A DNA stretch of 64,000 nt from Thioalkalivibrio paradoxus ARh 1 (lineage in GTDB: Bacteria; Pseudomonadota; Gammaproteobacteria; Ectothiorhodospirales; Ectothiorhodospiraceae): NCBI RefSeq assembly GCF_000227685.2, contig NZ_CP007029.1:2268501-2332500 (forward strand), given 5' to 3'. Position 1 is the first letter of the stretch, and the number at the start of each line of letters is the position of its first letter. This document shows positions 56,108-64,000 of this stretch, piece by piece. The position numbers and the translations under genes are program-made. The notes below the pieces were generated by a model, which did not search any database, was not told the origin of the DNA, and saw only the letters and a list, made by a program, of their open reading frames with translations.

Positions 56108-57058
56108 TTACAGTTCGGGCCGGGATCCGCAACGCGCCAGCGACCACCAGTCGGGCAGTGCCTCGGACTCGGGAGAGCGTTCCTCGAACACCGAGCACAG
56201 CGTCGCGCCCAGACTGCGCGTGGCGGCGCCCGCCCGATCACGATCCGCGAACACCAGCGAGAACGGCATTACGCGGGTCGATCCGGCCTCCAGCGCGACC
56301 GCCGCCAGACTGCCCCGGTCCAGTGCCTGCCGAACCAGGCACTCGGGCAGCCAGGCGAACGCAAGCCCGGCCTGCACGATCTGCAGCGCGGTGCTCATAT
56401 GGCCCACCGTCCAGCGCTGCGGGGCCTCCGGCTCGTCCCGGTCGCCGTCGCCGGTGTCCCCGGAAGCCCGCACCACCACTTCGCGCGACGACCGGAGATC
56501 CCGCAGCGCGAACCGGCCACCCGCCTGCCCCAGGGGATGCGCCGGATGCGCAACGCAGATCAACCGGATCTGACCCAGCGGTTCACCCAGAAAGCCAGCC
56601 GGAACCTCGGGCCCCAACCACAGATCCACGCGGCCCGAACGCAAGAGTTCGGCGCCGCCATCGAGAACGGTTTCATGGACCTGCACACGGATGCCCGGGA
56701 ACTCGGTCGCAAACCGCTGCAACGCATCGATCACCGCTGGCTGCGGCACGATCTGGTCGACTGCAAGCGCGATCTCCGACTCGATCCCCGCTGCCAGCGA
56801 CAACGCCAGATTTTCCATGTCCCGGGCGTCGTTCAGCAAATGCCCCGCGCGGCGCAGCAACGCCTCGCCCGCCTCGGTCAGCTCGGCCTTGCGCCCGCGG
56901 ACCTCGAGCAGCGCGACCCCGAGCTGAGTCTGCAACTTCTGGACTGCGTGGTTGATGCTCGACGGACTCTTGTGCACACGTTCTGCAGCCTTCGCGAAGC
57001 CGCCGGCCTCGACCACTGCCTTGAGCATGCGCCACTGCTCGAGAGTCACCTTTGGCAT
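56108..57058 (-). CDS. LysR family transcription regulator
   Basis: This 316-residue regulator has an N-terminal winged HTH (LEQWRMLKAVVEAGGFAKAAERVHKSPSSINHAVQKLQ) and a periplasmic-binding-like effector domain (about 90-300). It is transcribed toward the amidotransferase gene, 90 bases away, and may be co-transcribed with it instead of controlling it divergently. The effector is unknown. Confidence 0.88.
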   Translation of the reverse strand: MPKVTLEQWRMLKAVVEAGGFAKAAERVHKSPSSINHAVQKLQTQLGVALLEVRGRKAELTEAGEALLRRAGHLLNDARDMENLALSLAAGIESEIALAVDQIVPQPAVIDALQRFATEFPGIRVQVHETVLDGGAELLRSGRVDLWLGPEVPAGFLGEPLGQIRLICVAHPAHPLGQAGGRFALRDLRSSREVVVRASGDTGDGDRDEPEAPQRWTVGHMSTALQIVQAGLAFAWLPECLVRQALDRGSLAAVALEAGSTRVMPFSLVFADRDRAGAATRSLGATLCSVFEERSPESEALPDWWSLARCGSRPEL

Positions 57059-57273
57059 ACCTGCGATCTCCGCTCACTTGCACTCCCTGGCGGGCAAGCG
57101 ACCAGGGACAGACCCCGCGCGCCGGCACATCCGGACGCGCGCTTCTGTATTTCAGTAATCGCTAATATTATAGCAAGGTCAATCATGGGGCTACCCGAGT
57201 CCATGCCCGCGATCATGCGCCCTTCTGACAAAACGCCGGGGGGGGTCGGCCGACTCCGGGTTCCAGCGCCCCG

Positions 57274-58140
57274 CTACGGGAGCGTCAGAATGAGCTGCCC
57301 TTCCCGCTGCGCGAAATCCAGGTGCTTCAGCACACTCATTCCCAGCAGGACCTGGTCACTGGTCATTCCCGGATTGATATGCCCCGACACGTTGCGCAGC
57401 ACGAACGGCCCCAGCGCGACTTCCGGGATGAGCGTGTGGCGGATATCGACCGGCCCGTTCGCGGTCAGCGCCCGGCCACGGCGGCCGGGTTGCAACCCCA
57501 GATCATCGGCCAGGTGCTCGGGCACCGACACCTGCGTGGCCCCCGTGTCCAGCAGGAATGTCACGGGTCCGCCATTGATCGTGCCCGGAGCCAGATACTG
57601 TCCGACGTGGTTGCGACGCAGCACCAGTTCCGTGCTGCCACCTTCGGCGATGGCCAGGTTCCGATTGGGAAACTCCCTGCGCTCCAGGTAATCGTCGAAC
57701 GCCCACCAGAGCAGCGCCAACACCACGATCCAGCCCAGCGTGATCAGAGTCAGGCGCAGCGGCCCAGGGCGCCGGGCGCTGTTCACGCGCCCGGGCAGGC
57801 CGGGCTGCACACCCACCGGCGCCGGATCCACGGCGTCGAACCCCGCTTGCTGCACCCGAACCCAGGCATCGTGATCCCGGCGCCGCTGCGGATCCGACAA
57901 CACCTGATAGGCTTCGTCGATCAGTTGCCGGATGCGCTCCGCCTGCTGCGGCTGGTCCGGGTGGTGGTCCGGGTGCCACTTCCGCCTCAGCGAGATCCAC
58001 GCCGCCTGAATCACTTCCGGACTGGCGTTTTCCTTGACCTGCAGGTTGTCGTAGTGGGTTCGAAAGCGTCTCACGGGCTTCCCTCTGGCGTTCGCCGCCG
58101 AGCGCAGCGCGGCGGACTTCCGTACGCGTTCAGACACCAC
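57274..58140 (-). CDS. J-domain / retropepsin-like aspartic protease fusion
   Basis: This 288-residue protein combines three parts. A DnaJ-type J domain (about 28-95) has the HPD motif at 56-58 (RRKWHPDHHPD). One membrane helix lies at about 129-148. A C-terminal single-lobe aspartic protease domain has the active-site triad DTGAT (198-202) and a late LLGMSVL segment. Single-lobe enzymes of this kind act as homodimers. If the membrane helix is a normal N-in anchor, the J domain is cytoplasmic and the protease periplasmic. Two consecutive GTG codons begin the frame, so the exact start is unsure. Confidence 0.8.
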   Translation of the reverse strand: MVSERVRKSAALRSAANARGKPVRRFRTHYDNLQVKENASPEVIQAAWISLRRKWHPDHHPDQPQQAERIRQLIDEAYQVLSDPQRRRDHDAWVRVQQAGFDAVDPAPVGVQPGLPGRVNSARRPGPLRLTLITLGWIVVLALLWWAFDDYLERREFPNRNLAIAEGGSTELVLRRNHVGQYLAPGTINGGPVTFLLDTGATQVSVPEHLADDLGLQPGRRGRALTANGPVDIRHTLIPEVALGPFVLRNVSGHINPGMTSDQVLLGMSVLKHLDFAQREGQLILTLP

Positions 58141-58182
58141 CGCCGGGGCGAAGTGCCGGACCCCGGCACCGGCGAAAACGCC

Positions 58183-59112
58183 TCAACGCCGTTGGGCGAG
58201 GTACTCGCGCAGATCCGCTGCCAGCGCATCCCGGGCCGGACGCGCCTGCTCGAAGATGTCCTCGAATCGGTGGAAATCGAGCACGCGCACGTCTTGAATA
58301 TCCGGCCGCACCAGGAAATCGGGGGGTGAACTGCGCAGTTTCTCGCCCAGGATCGCCGACTGCATGATCTGAAACGTATTGAATATGCTATCCAGCGACG
58401 ACGGCACCTCGGAGCCGTCCGGGGTCCGCGTCCCCAGCACATCGACCGCAATCACCAGGTCGCAGTCGTCCAGCAGATCGTAGGGCAGCGGGTTGGTCAA
58501 TCCGCCGTCGACCAACAGCGTGTCCTGGTGGTTCACGGGCTTGAACAGGCCGGGCATGGCCATGCTGGCCCGCACCGCCGGCCACAACGGCCCCGACTCC
58601 AGCACAACCATCTCCCGGGCCCAGAAGTCCGTCGCCACCACCTGTAGCGGAATCTCCAGCTCCTCGAACGCGGCCACGCCCGCGGTCTCCGCAAGGAACT
58701 CGGTGAAGGCCTCCGCCTTTACCAGCCCCCCGCGCTCGAACCCGGGTTCGACGAACCGCAGCCAGCGTGTCAGCTCCCGATCCAGCAGGGCCTGGAACCA
58801 GCTTTCGTCTTGCGACACGGTCACGCGGTCGAGTGCATCGTGGATGTCCTGCGCCGACAACCCGGCTGCGTACAGCGAACCCATCACCGCGCCGATGCTC
58901 GAGCCGGCAATCCGGTGCGGCCGCAGCTCGAGCATGTCCAGAACCTCGAACACCAGAATATGGGCCAGCCCGCGGGCACCGCCGCTGCCGAGCGCCAAAC
59001 CGATCCGCGGTTCCGGGGACGCCCCCCGCGCCGTCACCCAAGGGGCGATTGCCGCCCCGAGCATCAGCGCCAGCGCCTTGCGGCGACCGCGGGAAAAGCC
59101 GTACTGCATCAT
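58183..59112 (-). CDS. patatin-like phospholipase (RssA type)
   Basis: This 309-residue lipase has the oxyanion motif GSGGARG (42-48), the nucleophile Ser72 in GSSIGAVMG and the catalytic Asp in VDGGLTNPLPYD. The N-terminus has SRGRRKALALMLGAAIAPW, a signal-like hydrophobic stretch after twin arginines, so Tat-type or anchored export is possible. GGAGGG lies 9 bases before the ATG. It is separated from the J-domain protease gene by 42 bases and may be co-transcribed. Confidence 0.87.
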   Translation of the reverse strand: MMQYGFSRGRRKALALMLGAAIAPWVTARGASPEPRIGLALGSGGARGLAHILVFEVLDMLELRPHRIAGSSIGAVMGSLYAAGLSAQDIHDALDRVTVSQDESWFQALLDRELTRWLRFVEPGFERGGLVKAEAFTEFLAETAGVAAFEELEIPLQVVATDFWAREMVVLESGPLWPAVRASMAMPGLFKPVNHQDTLLVDGGLTNPLPYDLLDDCDLVIAVDVLGTRTPDGSEVPSSLDSIFNTFQIMQSAILGEKLRSSPPDFLVRPDIQDVRVLDFHRFEDIFEQARPARDALAADLREYLAQRR

Positions 59113-59293
59113 GGCATCGCCCTCCTCGAAGCTTGCGCGCATCCGGATCACCGAGCGGCCGCGGCAGGGCAGACTCTCCTGCGGCACCCTGCGGACGGCC
59201 GGCCCGTGGACTCCTGCGACCGTGGAATCGGGGGCCTGGATCCCGACCCACTCTCGCAGCAAGAGGATGACAGCATGCGGCGGCGCTGGCATC

Positions 59294-59312
59294 ATTTGAA
59301 CGCGATTCAAAT
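59294..59312. promoter_or_regulatory. palindrome upstream of tetR, probable operator
   Basis: ATTTGAA and TTCAAAT are perfect 7-base arms around CGCGA, ending 21 bases before the tetR ATG. This is the typical position and shape of an autoregulatory TetR operator. Confidence 0.65.
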
Positions 59313-59333
59313 TTCGGATACGACTCAATTCCA

Positions 59334-60074
59334 ATGGGCACCCGGGAACGCAAGCTGCGGGAACGCAGCGCCCGCGAGATGCTGTTCATCGAGACGGCAC
59401 AGGATCTGATCCGCCACGACGGTCTGCTGAATCTGCGGATGTCGCGGCTTGCCGACGCCTGCGACTACGCAACCGGCACGCTGTACCAGCATTTCGCTTC
59501 CAAGGAGGATCTGCTGCTGGCGATCGCAACCGAGGACCTGAAACGCCGCGCCGCGGCGTTTGCACGCCTGCCGGACCTGCCGCTGGGCACGCGTGACCGG
59601 ATGCTTGCGGTGATCCTGACCGACATCGATTTCGGCCAGCGCCACCCGGATTACTTCCGCCTGGTCCAGTACGTCAGCACCGAGGTCATCTGGGATAGCG
59701 CGTCCGCCGAACGGCGCGAACGGCTGCTGGAGGAAGGCGCGCCGATCAGTCAGGCCGTATCGCGCATCGTCTCGGCAGCAATCGAGGCGCAGGATCTCCC
59801 GCGCAGCGCCGGCCTGCGCCCGATCGAGATCGCCGCGGGGCCATGGTGTCTGAATACCGGCATGCATACCCTGATCCACGCGCAGGGACTGCTCGAAGCA
59901 TACGCAGTCCGCGAGCCGTACGACCTGCTGCTGCACCACAGCCACGCGCTGCTCAACGGCCTTGGCTGGCGGCCGCTCGCGAAGCTCGACGACTCCGATG
60001 CACTCGCCCGGCAGAACGAGCGCGTGCGCCTGCTGCTGGATTCCGATCCCACCCCGCCGGCCTCAACGGCCTGA
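59334..60074 (+). CDS. TetR family transcription repressor
   Basis: This 246-residue protein has an N-terminal HTH (about 14-62; DGLLNLRMSRLADACDYATGTLYQHFASKEDLLLA) and a C-terminal ligand domain with no strong similarity that I recognise. It is the first gene of a tetR-MFP-RND operon, 45 bases before the adaptor gene. It probably represses its own operon through the palindrome just upstream and responds to an efflux substrate. Confidence 0.9.
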   Translation: MGTRERKLRERSAREMLFIETAQDLIRHDGLLNLRMSRLADACDYATGTLYQHFASKEDLLLAIATEDLKRRAAAFARLPDLPLGTRDRMLAVILTDIDFGQRHPDYFRLVQYVSTEVIWDSASAERRERLLEEGAPISQAVSRIVSAAIEAQDLPRSAGLRPIEIAAGPWCLNTGMHTLIHAQGLLEAYAVREPYDLLLHHSHALLNGLGWRPLAKLDDSDALARQNERVRLLLDSDPTPPASTA

Positions 60075-60119
60075 CGCAGGCCCTTCGCCTGTCACGGATT
60101 GCCTGTCACGGAGCCCCCG

Positions 60120-61232
60120 ATGTCCAAGCGCTTCATTCTGATGCTGATCGCGGTGACCCTGGTCTTCGGGGGCATCTTCGGTTTCAAGGCCTTCGTCGAT
60201 TCCCAGATCGACGCCTACTTCGACAGCATGCCGGTACCGACCGCGACGATCACCGCCACCGAGGCGCGGCAGGATCGCTGGACACCGAAGATCCGCGCGG
60301 TCGGATCGCTGGAGGCGGTGCAAGGCGCGATGCTCAGCACCGAAGTCGGCGGGATCGTGCGCGAGATCCTGCTGCAGCCCGGCACCGAGGTGATGGAGGG
60401 CAGCGTACTGCTGCGCCTGGACACCGAAACCGATCGGGCGGAGCTGACCGCTCTGGAAGCTGCGGCGCGACTCGCCGAGCAGGAACTGCAGCGCGCGCGC
60501 CGGCTGGCGCAGGAGCGCAACATTTCCGAGGCCGAAGTCCAGCGCCGGCAAAGCGAAGCCGAACAGGCTCGCGCCGCGGTCGCCGCACAGCGCGCGCGCA
60601 TCAATCAGAAAACCCTGCGCGCGCCCTTCGACGGCATCCTCGGCATCCGCCGGGTCAACCTCGGCCAGTACGTATCGCCCGGCGACCCGATCGTGACCCT
60701 GGAATCGGTGGACCCGATCTACCTGAACTTCACGCTGGCGGAGCGCCGCCTCGGGCAGGTCCGCCCCGGGCAGCCGGTGCGGCTGGAGGTCGACGCCTTC
60801 GCCGAACGCTTCGACGGGACGATCAGCGCGATCGAACCACGGGTCCGTGCGGGCTCGCGCACGTTCGAGGTTCAGGCACTGGTACATAACCCCGAGGGCA
60901 AGCTGCGCGCCGGCCAGTTCGCCCGGGTCACGCTGGCGGCGGGCGAGCCCGAAGACGTGATCGTGCTGCCGCAGACGGCGATCCGTTTCAATCCGTTCGG
61001 CAATTCGGTGTTCGTGACCTACCGGGACGACCAGGACACGCTGCGGGTGCGCGAACGCTTCGTGCAGACCGGCGAGCGCCGGGGCGACCTGATCCGCATC
61101 GTCGATGGGCTCGAGGCGGGCGAGCGGGTCGCGAGCAGCGGATTGCTGAAGCTGCAAAACGAGACCCCGGTCGAGATCACCGACGAAGCCCGACCGAGCG
61201 AGGACCCTGCTCCCCGCCCCGATAACGCCTGA
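60120..61232 (+). CDS. RND efflux periplasmic adaptor (membrane fusion protein)
   Basis: This 370-residue adaptor has an N-terminal signal anchor (about 5-26), a split lipoyl domain (GSLEAVQGAMLSTEVGGIVREILLQPG and RAPFDGILGIRRVNLGQYVSPGDP) and an alpha-hairpin between them (about 105-160) rich in Glu, Arg and Ala. A beta-barrel follows. It links the inner-membrane pump to an outer-membrane channel. No channel gene is in the window. Confidence 0.92.
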   Translation: MSKRFILMLIAVTLVFGGIFGFKAFVDSQIDAYFDSMPVPTATITATEARQDRWTPKIRAVGSLEAVQGAMLSTEVGGIVREILLQPGTEVMEGSVLLRLDTETDRAELTALEAAARLAEQELQRARRLAQERNISEAEVQRRQSEAEQARAAVAAQRARINQKTLRAPFDGILGIRRVNLGQYVSPGDPIVTLESVDPIYLNFTLAERRLGQVRPGQPVRLEVDAFAERFDGTISAIEPRVRAGSRTFEVQALVHNPEGKLRAGQFARVTLAAGEPEDVIVLPQTAIRFNPFGNSVFVTYRDDQDTLRVRERFVQTGERRGDLIRIVDGLEAGERVASSGLLKLQNETPVEITDEARPSEDPAPRPDNA

Positions 61233-61261
61233 CCTTCCCACGCCAACCACCGGGACACCCG

Positions 61262-64000
61262 ATGCGATTCACGGACCTCTTCATCCGGAAGCCGGTGCTG
61301 GCCACCGTGGTCAGCCTGTTCATCCTGCTGCTCGGGTTGCGCGCGATCGTCGATCTGAACGTGCGCCAGTTTCCCGAAGTGAAGAACGCGGTCGTTACCG
61401 TCAGCACCGCGTATATCGGGGCGGATGCGGACCTGATCCAGGGCTTCGTGACCACGCCGCTCGAACGCGAGGTCGCGGCTGCCGAGGGCATCGACTACCT
61501 GGTCTCGACCAGCGTGCCCGGCATCAGCGTGATCCAGGCGTATCTGCGCCTGGACCATGACCCCAACGAGGCCCTGACCCAGATTGCGGCGCAGGTGAAC
61601 AAGGTGCGCGGCGACCTGCCGGCCGAGGCCGAGGATCCGGTGGTGGAGCTGGCCGTCGGCGAGAGCATTGCCGCGATGTATCTGTCGTTCTTCTCCGACC
61701 GGCTCGCGAACAACCAGATCACCGACTATCTCACCCGCGTGGTGGAACCCGAGCTGTCGACCATCGCCGGGGTGCAGCGCGCGGAGATCCTCGGCGGCGA
61801 GACGTTCGCGATGCGCATCTGGCTCGATGCCGAGCGCATGGCGGCCTATGGCGTCACCGGCCGCGACGTGCGCGCGGCTTTGCAGGCGAACAACGTGCTG
61901 GCGGCGGTCGGACGCACCCGCGGGCAACTGGTCACCGTCGACCTGACCGCCGAGACCGACCTGTCCCGACTCGAGGAATTCGAACGCCTGATCGTGCGCG
62001 AGGAAGACGGCGCGATGGTACGGATCGAAGACATCGCGACCGTCGAGCTGGGCTCCGAGAACTACGACGTTTCGGTACGTTTCAACGCCCAGAACGCGAC
62101 CTTCGTCGGCATCGAGCTCTCGCCTGACGCGAACGCGCTCGACGTGATCGCCGACGTGCGCCAGGCGTTTCGCGACCGCATCCGCCCGCAACTGCCCGAG
62201 GGCCTGAACGCCGAAATCGTCTACGACTCCACCGAGTACATCGAAAGCGCGATCGAGGAGGTTCTGCTGACCATCGCGCTGGCGCTCGGCGTGGTGCTGA
62301 TCGTGATCTATCTGTTCCTCGGGTCGCTGCGCAGCGTGGCGATCCCGGCGGTCTCGATTCCGCTGTCGCTGATCGGCACCTTCCTGCTGATGCTGCTGAT
62401 GGGCTTCTCGATCAACTTGCTGACCCTGCTCGCGATGGTGCTCGCGATCGGCATCGTCGTCGACGATGCGATCATCATGGTCGAAAACGTGCACCGCCAC
62501 ATCGAGGACGGGATGAAACCCTTCGATGCCGCGATCCAGGGCGCCCGGGAACTCGCCTGGCCGATCGTCGCGATGTCCACCACGCTGATCGCGGTATTCC
62601 TGCCGATCGGGTTCGTCGGCGGACTGACCGGCACACTGTTCATCGAGTTTGCGTTCACGCTGGCCGGCGCGGTGCTGATATCCGGGATCATTGCGCTGAC
62701 ATTGTCGCCGATGCTGGCGTCACGCATCCTGAAGGGCCACGAAGGCGGCCGACCGGGCGGCCGCCTCGAAGGCTGGCTCGACGCACGCTTCAACGCCTTG
62801 CAGGCGCGTTACCGGCACCGGCTGCACGGCGCGCTGAACGAGCGCTTCACGCTGCTCGTCTTCGGCCTGATCGTGCTCGTATCCTGTTATTTCCTGTTCA
62901 TCACCAGCGCCAGCGAGCTGGAGCCACCGGAGGATCAGGGCTTCGTGTTCTCGGTGATGGAAGGCGACGCCTACCTCGGGCTGGATCAGGTCGAGCGCAA
63001 CACCCGGCTGATCGACGGCTTCATGGGCGAGATTCCCGAGCTGCGCAACATCTTCATCGTCAACGGTTTCGGCGGCGGCGCCACGCCCAGCACCAACGAG
63101 GCGATCGCGGGCTTCGTGATGGCGCCCTGGGATCAGCGCGAGCGTTCGACGGGCGAGATTCTCGAACAGGATCTGCAGCCGCGGCTCGACCAGATCCCGG
63201 CGCTCAGCATCTTCGCGGTCGAGCCGCCGTCGCTGCCGAGCCCCGGGGGCGGCGGCGCGCCGGTCAGCATGGTCATCGGCTCGACCGGGCCGATGGAGAA
63301 CCTCGGGGAATTCACCGACGAGATCATCGCCCGCGCGATGGCGAGCGGCCGGTTCATCTTCATGGACTCGGATCTGGACTTCGACAAGCCGCGAGTGGAC
63401 CTGAAGATCGACCGCGACAAGGCCGCGCAGATGGGCATCGACATGGCGACGCTGACCGCCGACCTGGCGCCGCTGCTCGCCGGTGGTTTCACCGGCCGCT
63501 TCGCGCTCGACGGCCGCAGTTACCGCGTGATTCCGCTGGTGCAGCGCAGCGAGCGCCTGAACCCCGACCAGCTCGCCGAACTCTACACGCGCACCCGGGA
63601 CGGCGAGCCGGTACCGCTGTCGAACATCGTCACGTTCGAGGAGACCGTGGTGCCGCGCAGCCTGCGCCGATTCCAGCAGCTGAACGCGGTCACGCTGTCG
63701 GGCGTGCCGCGCCCCGGCGTGACCCTCGGCGAGGCGCTGGATCTGCTCGACGGCATCGCCGCGGAAGTGCTGCCTGCGGGCTACACCGTCGACTACGCCG
63801 GCCAGTCGCGGCAGCTGAAGGCCGAGGGTGCACAGTTCGTGGCCACGTTCTTCTTCGCGCTGGTCGTGATCTACCTCGTGCTGGCAGCGCAGTTCGAATC
63901 GTTCCGCGACCCGCTGATCATGCTGATGACCGTCCCGATGTCGGTGGCAGGCGCGCTGGTGTTCATCAGCCTCGGGTTCACTTCGCTGAACATCTACACG
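61262..64000 (+). CDS. RND efflux inner-membrane permease (N-terminal 913 residues)
   Basis: The frame starts at ATG 61262, 29 bases after the adaptor gene, and runs off the right edge. The visible part has the first membrane helix (LATVVSLFILLLGLRAI), the porter domain, the helix 4 Asp pair in GIVVDDAIIMVEN, and the second periplasmic half with helices starting near residue 860. The paired Asp residues carry the proton relay of this family. It matches the HAE1-type multidrug pumps in layout. The substrate is not known. Confidence 0.93.
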   Translation, partial: MRFTDLFIRKPVLATVVSLFILLLGLRAIVDLNVRQFPEVKNAVVTVSTAYIGADADLIQGFVTTPLEREVAAAEGIDYLVSTSVPGISVIQAYLRLDHDPNEALTQIAAQVNKVRGDLPAEAEDPVVELAVGESIAAMYLSFFSDRLANNQITDYLTRVVEPELSTIAGVQRAEILGGETFAMRIWLDAERMAAYGVTGRDVRAALQANNVLAAVGRTRGQLVTVDLTAETDLSRLEEFERLIVREEDGAMVRIEDIATVELGSENYDVSVRFNAQNATFVGIELSPDANALDVIADVRQAFRDRIRPQLPEGLNAEIVYDSTEYIESAIEEVLLTIALALGVVLIVIYLFLGSLRSVAIPAVSIPLSLIGTFLLMLLMGFSINLLTLLAMVLAIGIVVDDAIIMVENVHRHIEDGMKPFDAAIQGARELAWPIVAMSTTLIAVFLPIGFVGGLTGTLFIEFAFTLAGAVLISGIIALTLSPMLASRILKGHEGGRPGGRLEGWLDARFNALQARYRHRLHGALNERFTLLVFGLIVLVSCYFLFITSASELEPPEDQGFVFSVMEGDAYLGLDQVERNTRLIDGFMGEIPELRNIFIVNGFGGGATPSTNEAIAGFVMAPWDQRERSTGEILEQDLQPRLDQIPALSIFAVEPPSLPSPGGGGAPVSMVIGSTGPMENLGEFTDEIIARAMASGRFIFMDSDLDFDKPRVDLKIDRDKAAQMGIDMATLTADLAPLLAGGFTGRFALDGRSYRVIPLVQRSERLNPDQLAELYTRTRDGEPVPLSNIVTFEETVVPRSLRRFQQLNAVTLSGVPRPGVTLGEALDLLDGIAAEVLPAGYTVDYAGQSRQLKAEGAQFVATFFFALVVIYLVLAAQFESFRDPLIMLMTVPMSVAGALVFISLGFTSLNIYT

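Overview
The window is high-GC DNA from a chromosome that reads as a gammaproteobacterium of the Chromatiales/Ectothiorhodospiraceae type. This is inferred from three things: a class III PHA synthase (phaE-phaC) with phaA, phaR, phasin and phaB beside it; the gammaproteobacterial block leuC-leuD-leuB-asd-fimV-truA-trpF-trpB-trpA-accD-folC-dedD-cvpA-purF; and a DUF1820 gene next to purU. No phage, transposase or CRISPR array was seen. The DNA looks like ordinary chromosome with a few accessory insertions.

Layout. 1-6.6 kb: a truncated gene, a methyltransferase, a PQQ-type sugar dehydrogenase, a small membrane protein, and an ATP-grasp ligase paired with a CocE-type hydrolase. 6.9-12.3 kb: a Wolinella-type fumarate reductase operon (frdCAB), a DUF2249 gene and a Dnr-like Crp/Fnr regulator, with two Fnr/Dnr boxes at class II spacing. 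12.4-16.3 kb: an RNase Z-like hydrolase, rtcA, tRNA-Ser(GGA), a DUF1820 gene and purU. 16.8-22.6 kb: the PHA granule locus, with phaEC divergent from phaA, phaR, phaP and phaB. 22.7-32.3 kb: mltF, tadA, a four-gene MCE/Mla-type lipid transport operon, and a MoxR-DUF58-transglutaminase operon. 32.4-33.8 kb: a stand-alone iscR and an L,D-transpeptidase gene. 33.8-52.5 kb: a long run of minus-strand housekeeping genes ending upstream with leuA, which is divergent from an Lrp/AsnC regulator. 53.3-59.1 kb: a peroxiredoxin gene with an in-frame UGA, an N-acetylglutaminylglutamine amidotransferase, a LysR regulator, a J-domain/aspartic protease fusion and a patatin phospholipase. 59.3-64 kb: a tetR-MFP-RND efflux operon that runs off the end.

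The main discovery is at 53.3-53.9 kb. A peroxiredoxin reading frame is interrupted by UGA exactly at the peroxidatic cysteine codon. A hairpin with a bulged U and a GGUC apical loop starts 10 nt after the UGA, which is the layout of a bacterial SECIS element. Simple gene callers would split this gene in two. I read it as a selenocysteine peroxiredoxin that also lacks the usual resolving cysteine.

Secondary points of interest are the Fnr/Dnr-type control of fumarate reductase and DUF2249; a fumarate reductase cytochrome b that keeps the quinone-site Glu66 but has Val at the E-pathway position 180; the J-domain/retropepsin fusion; and tandem palindromes over the phasin promoter.
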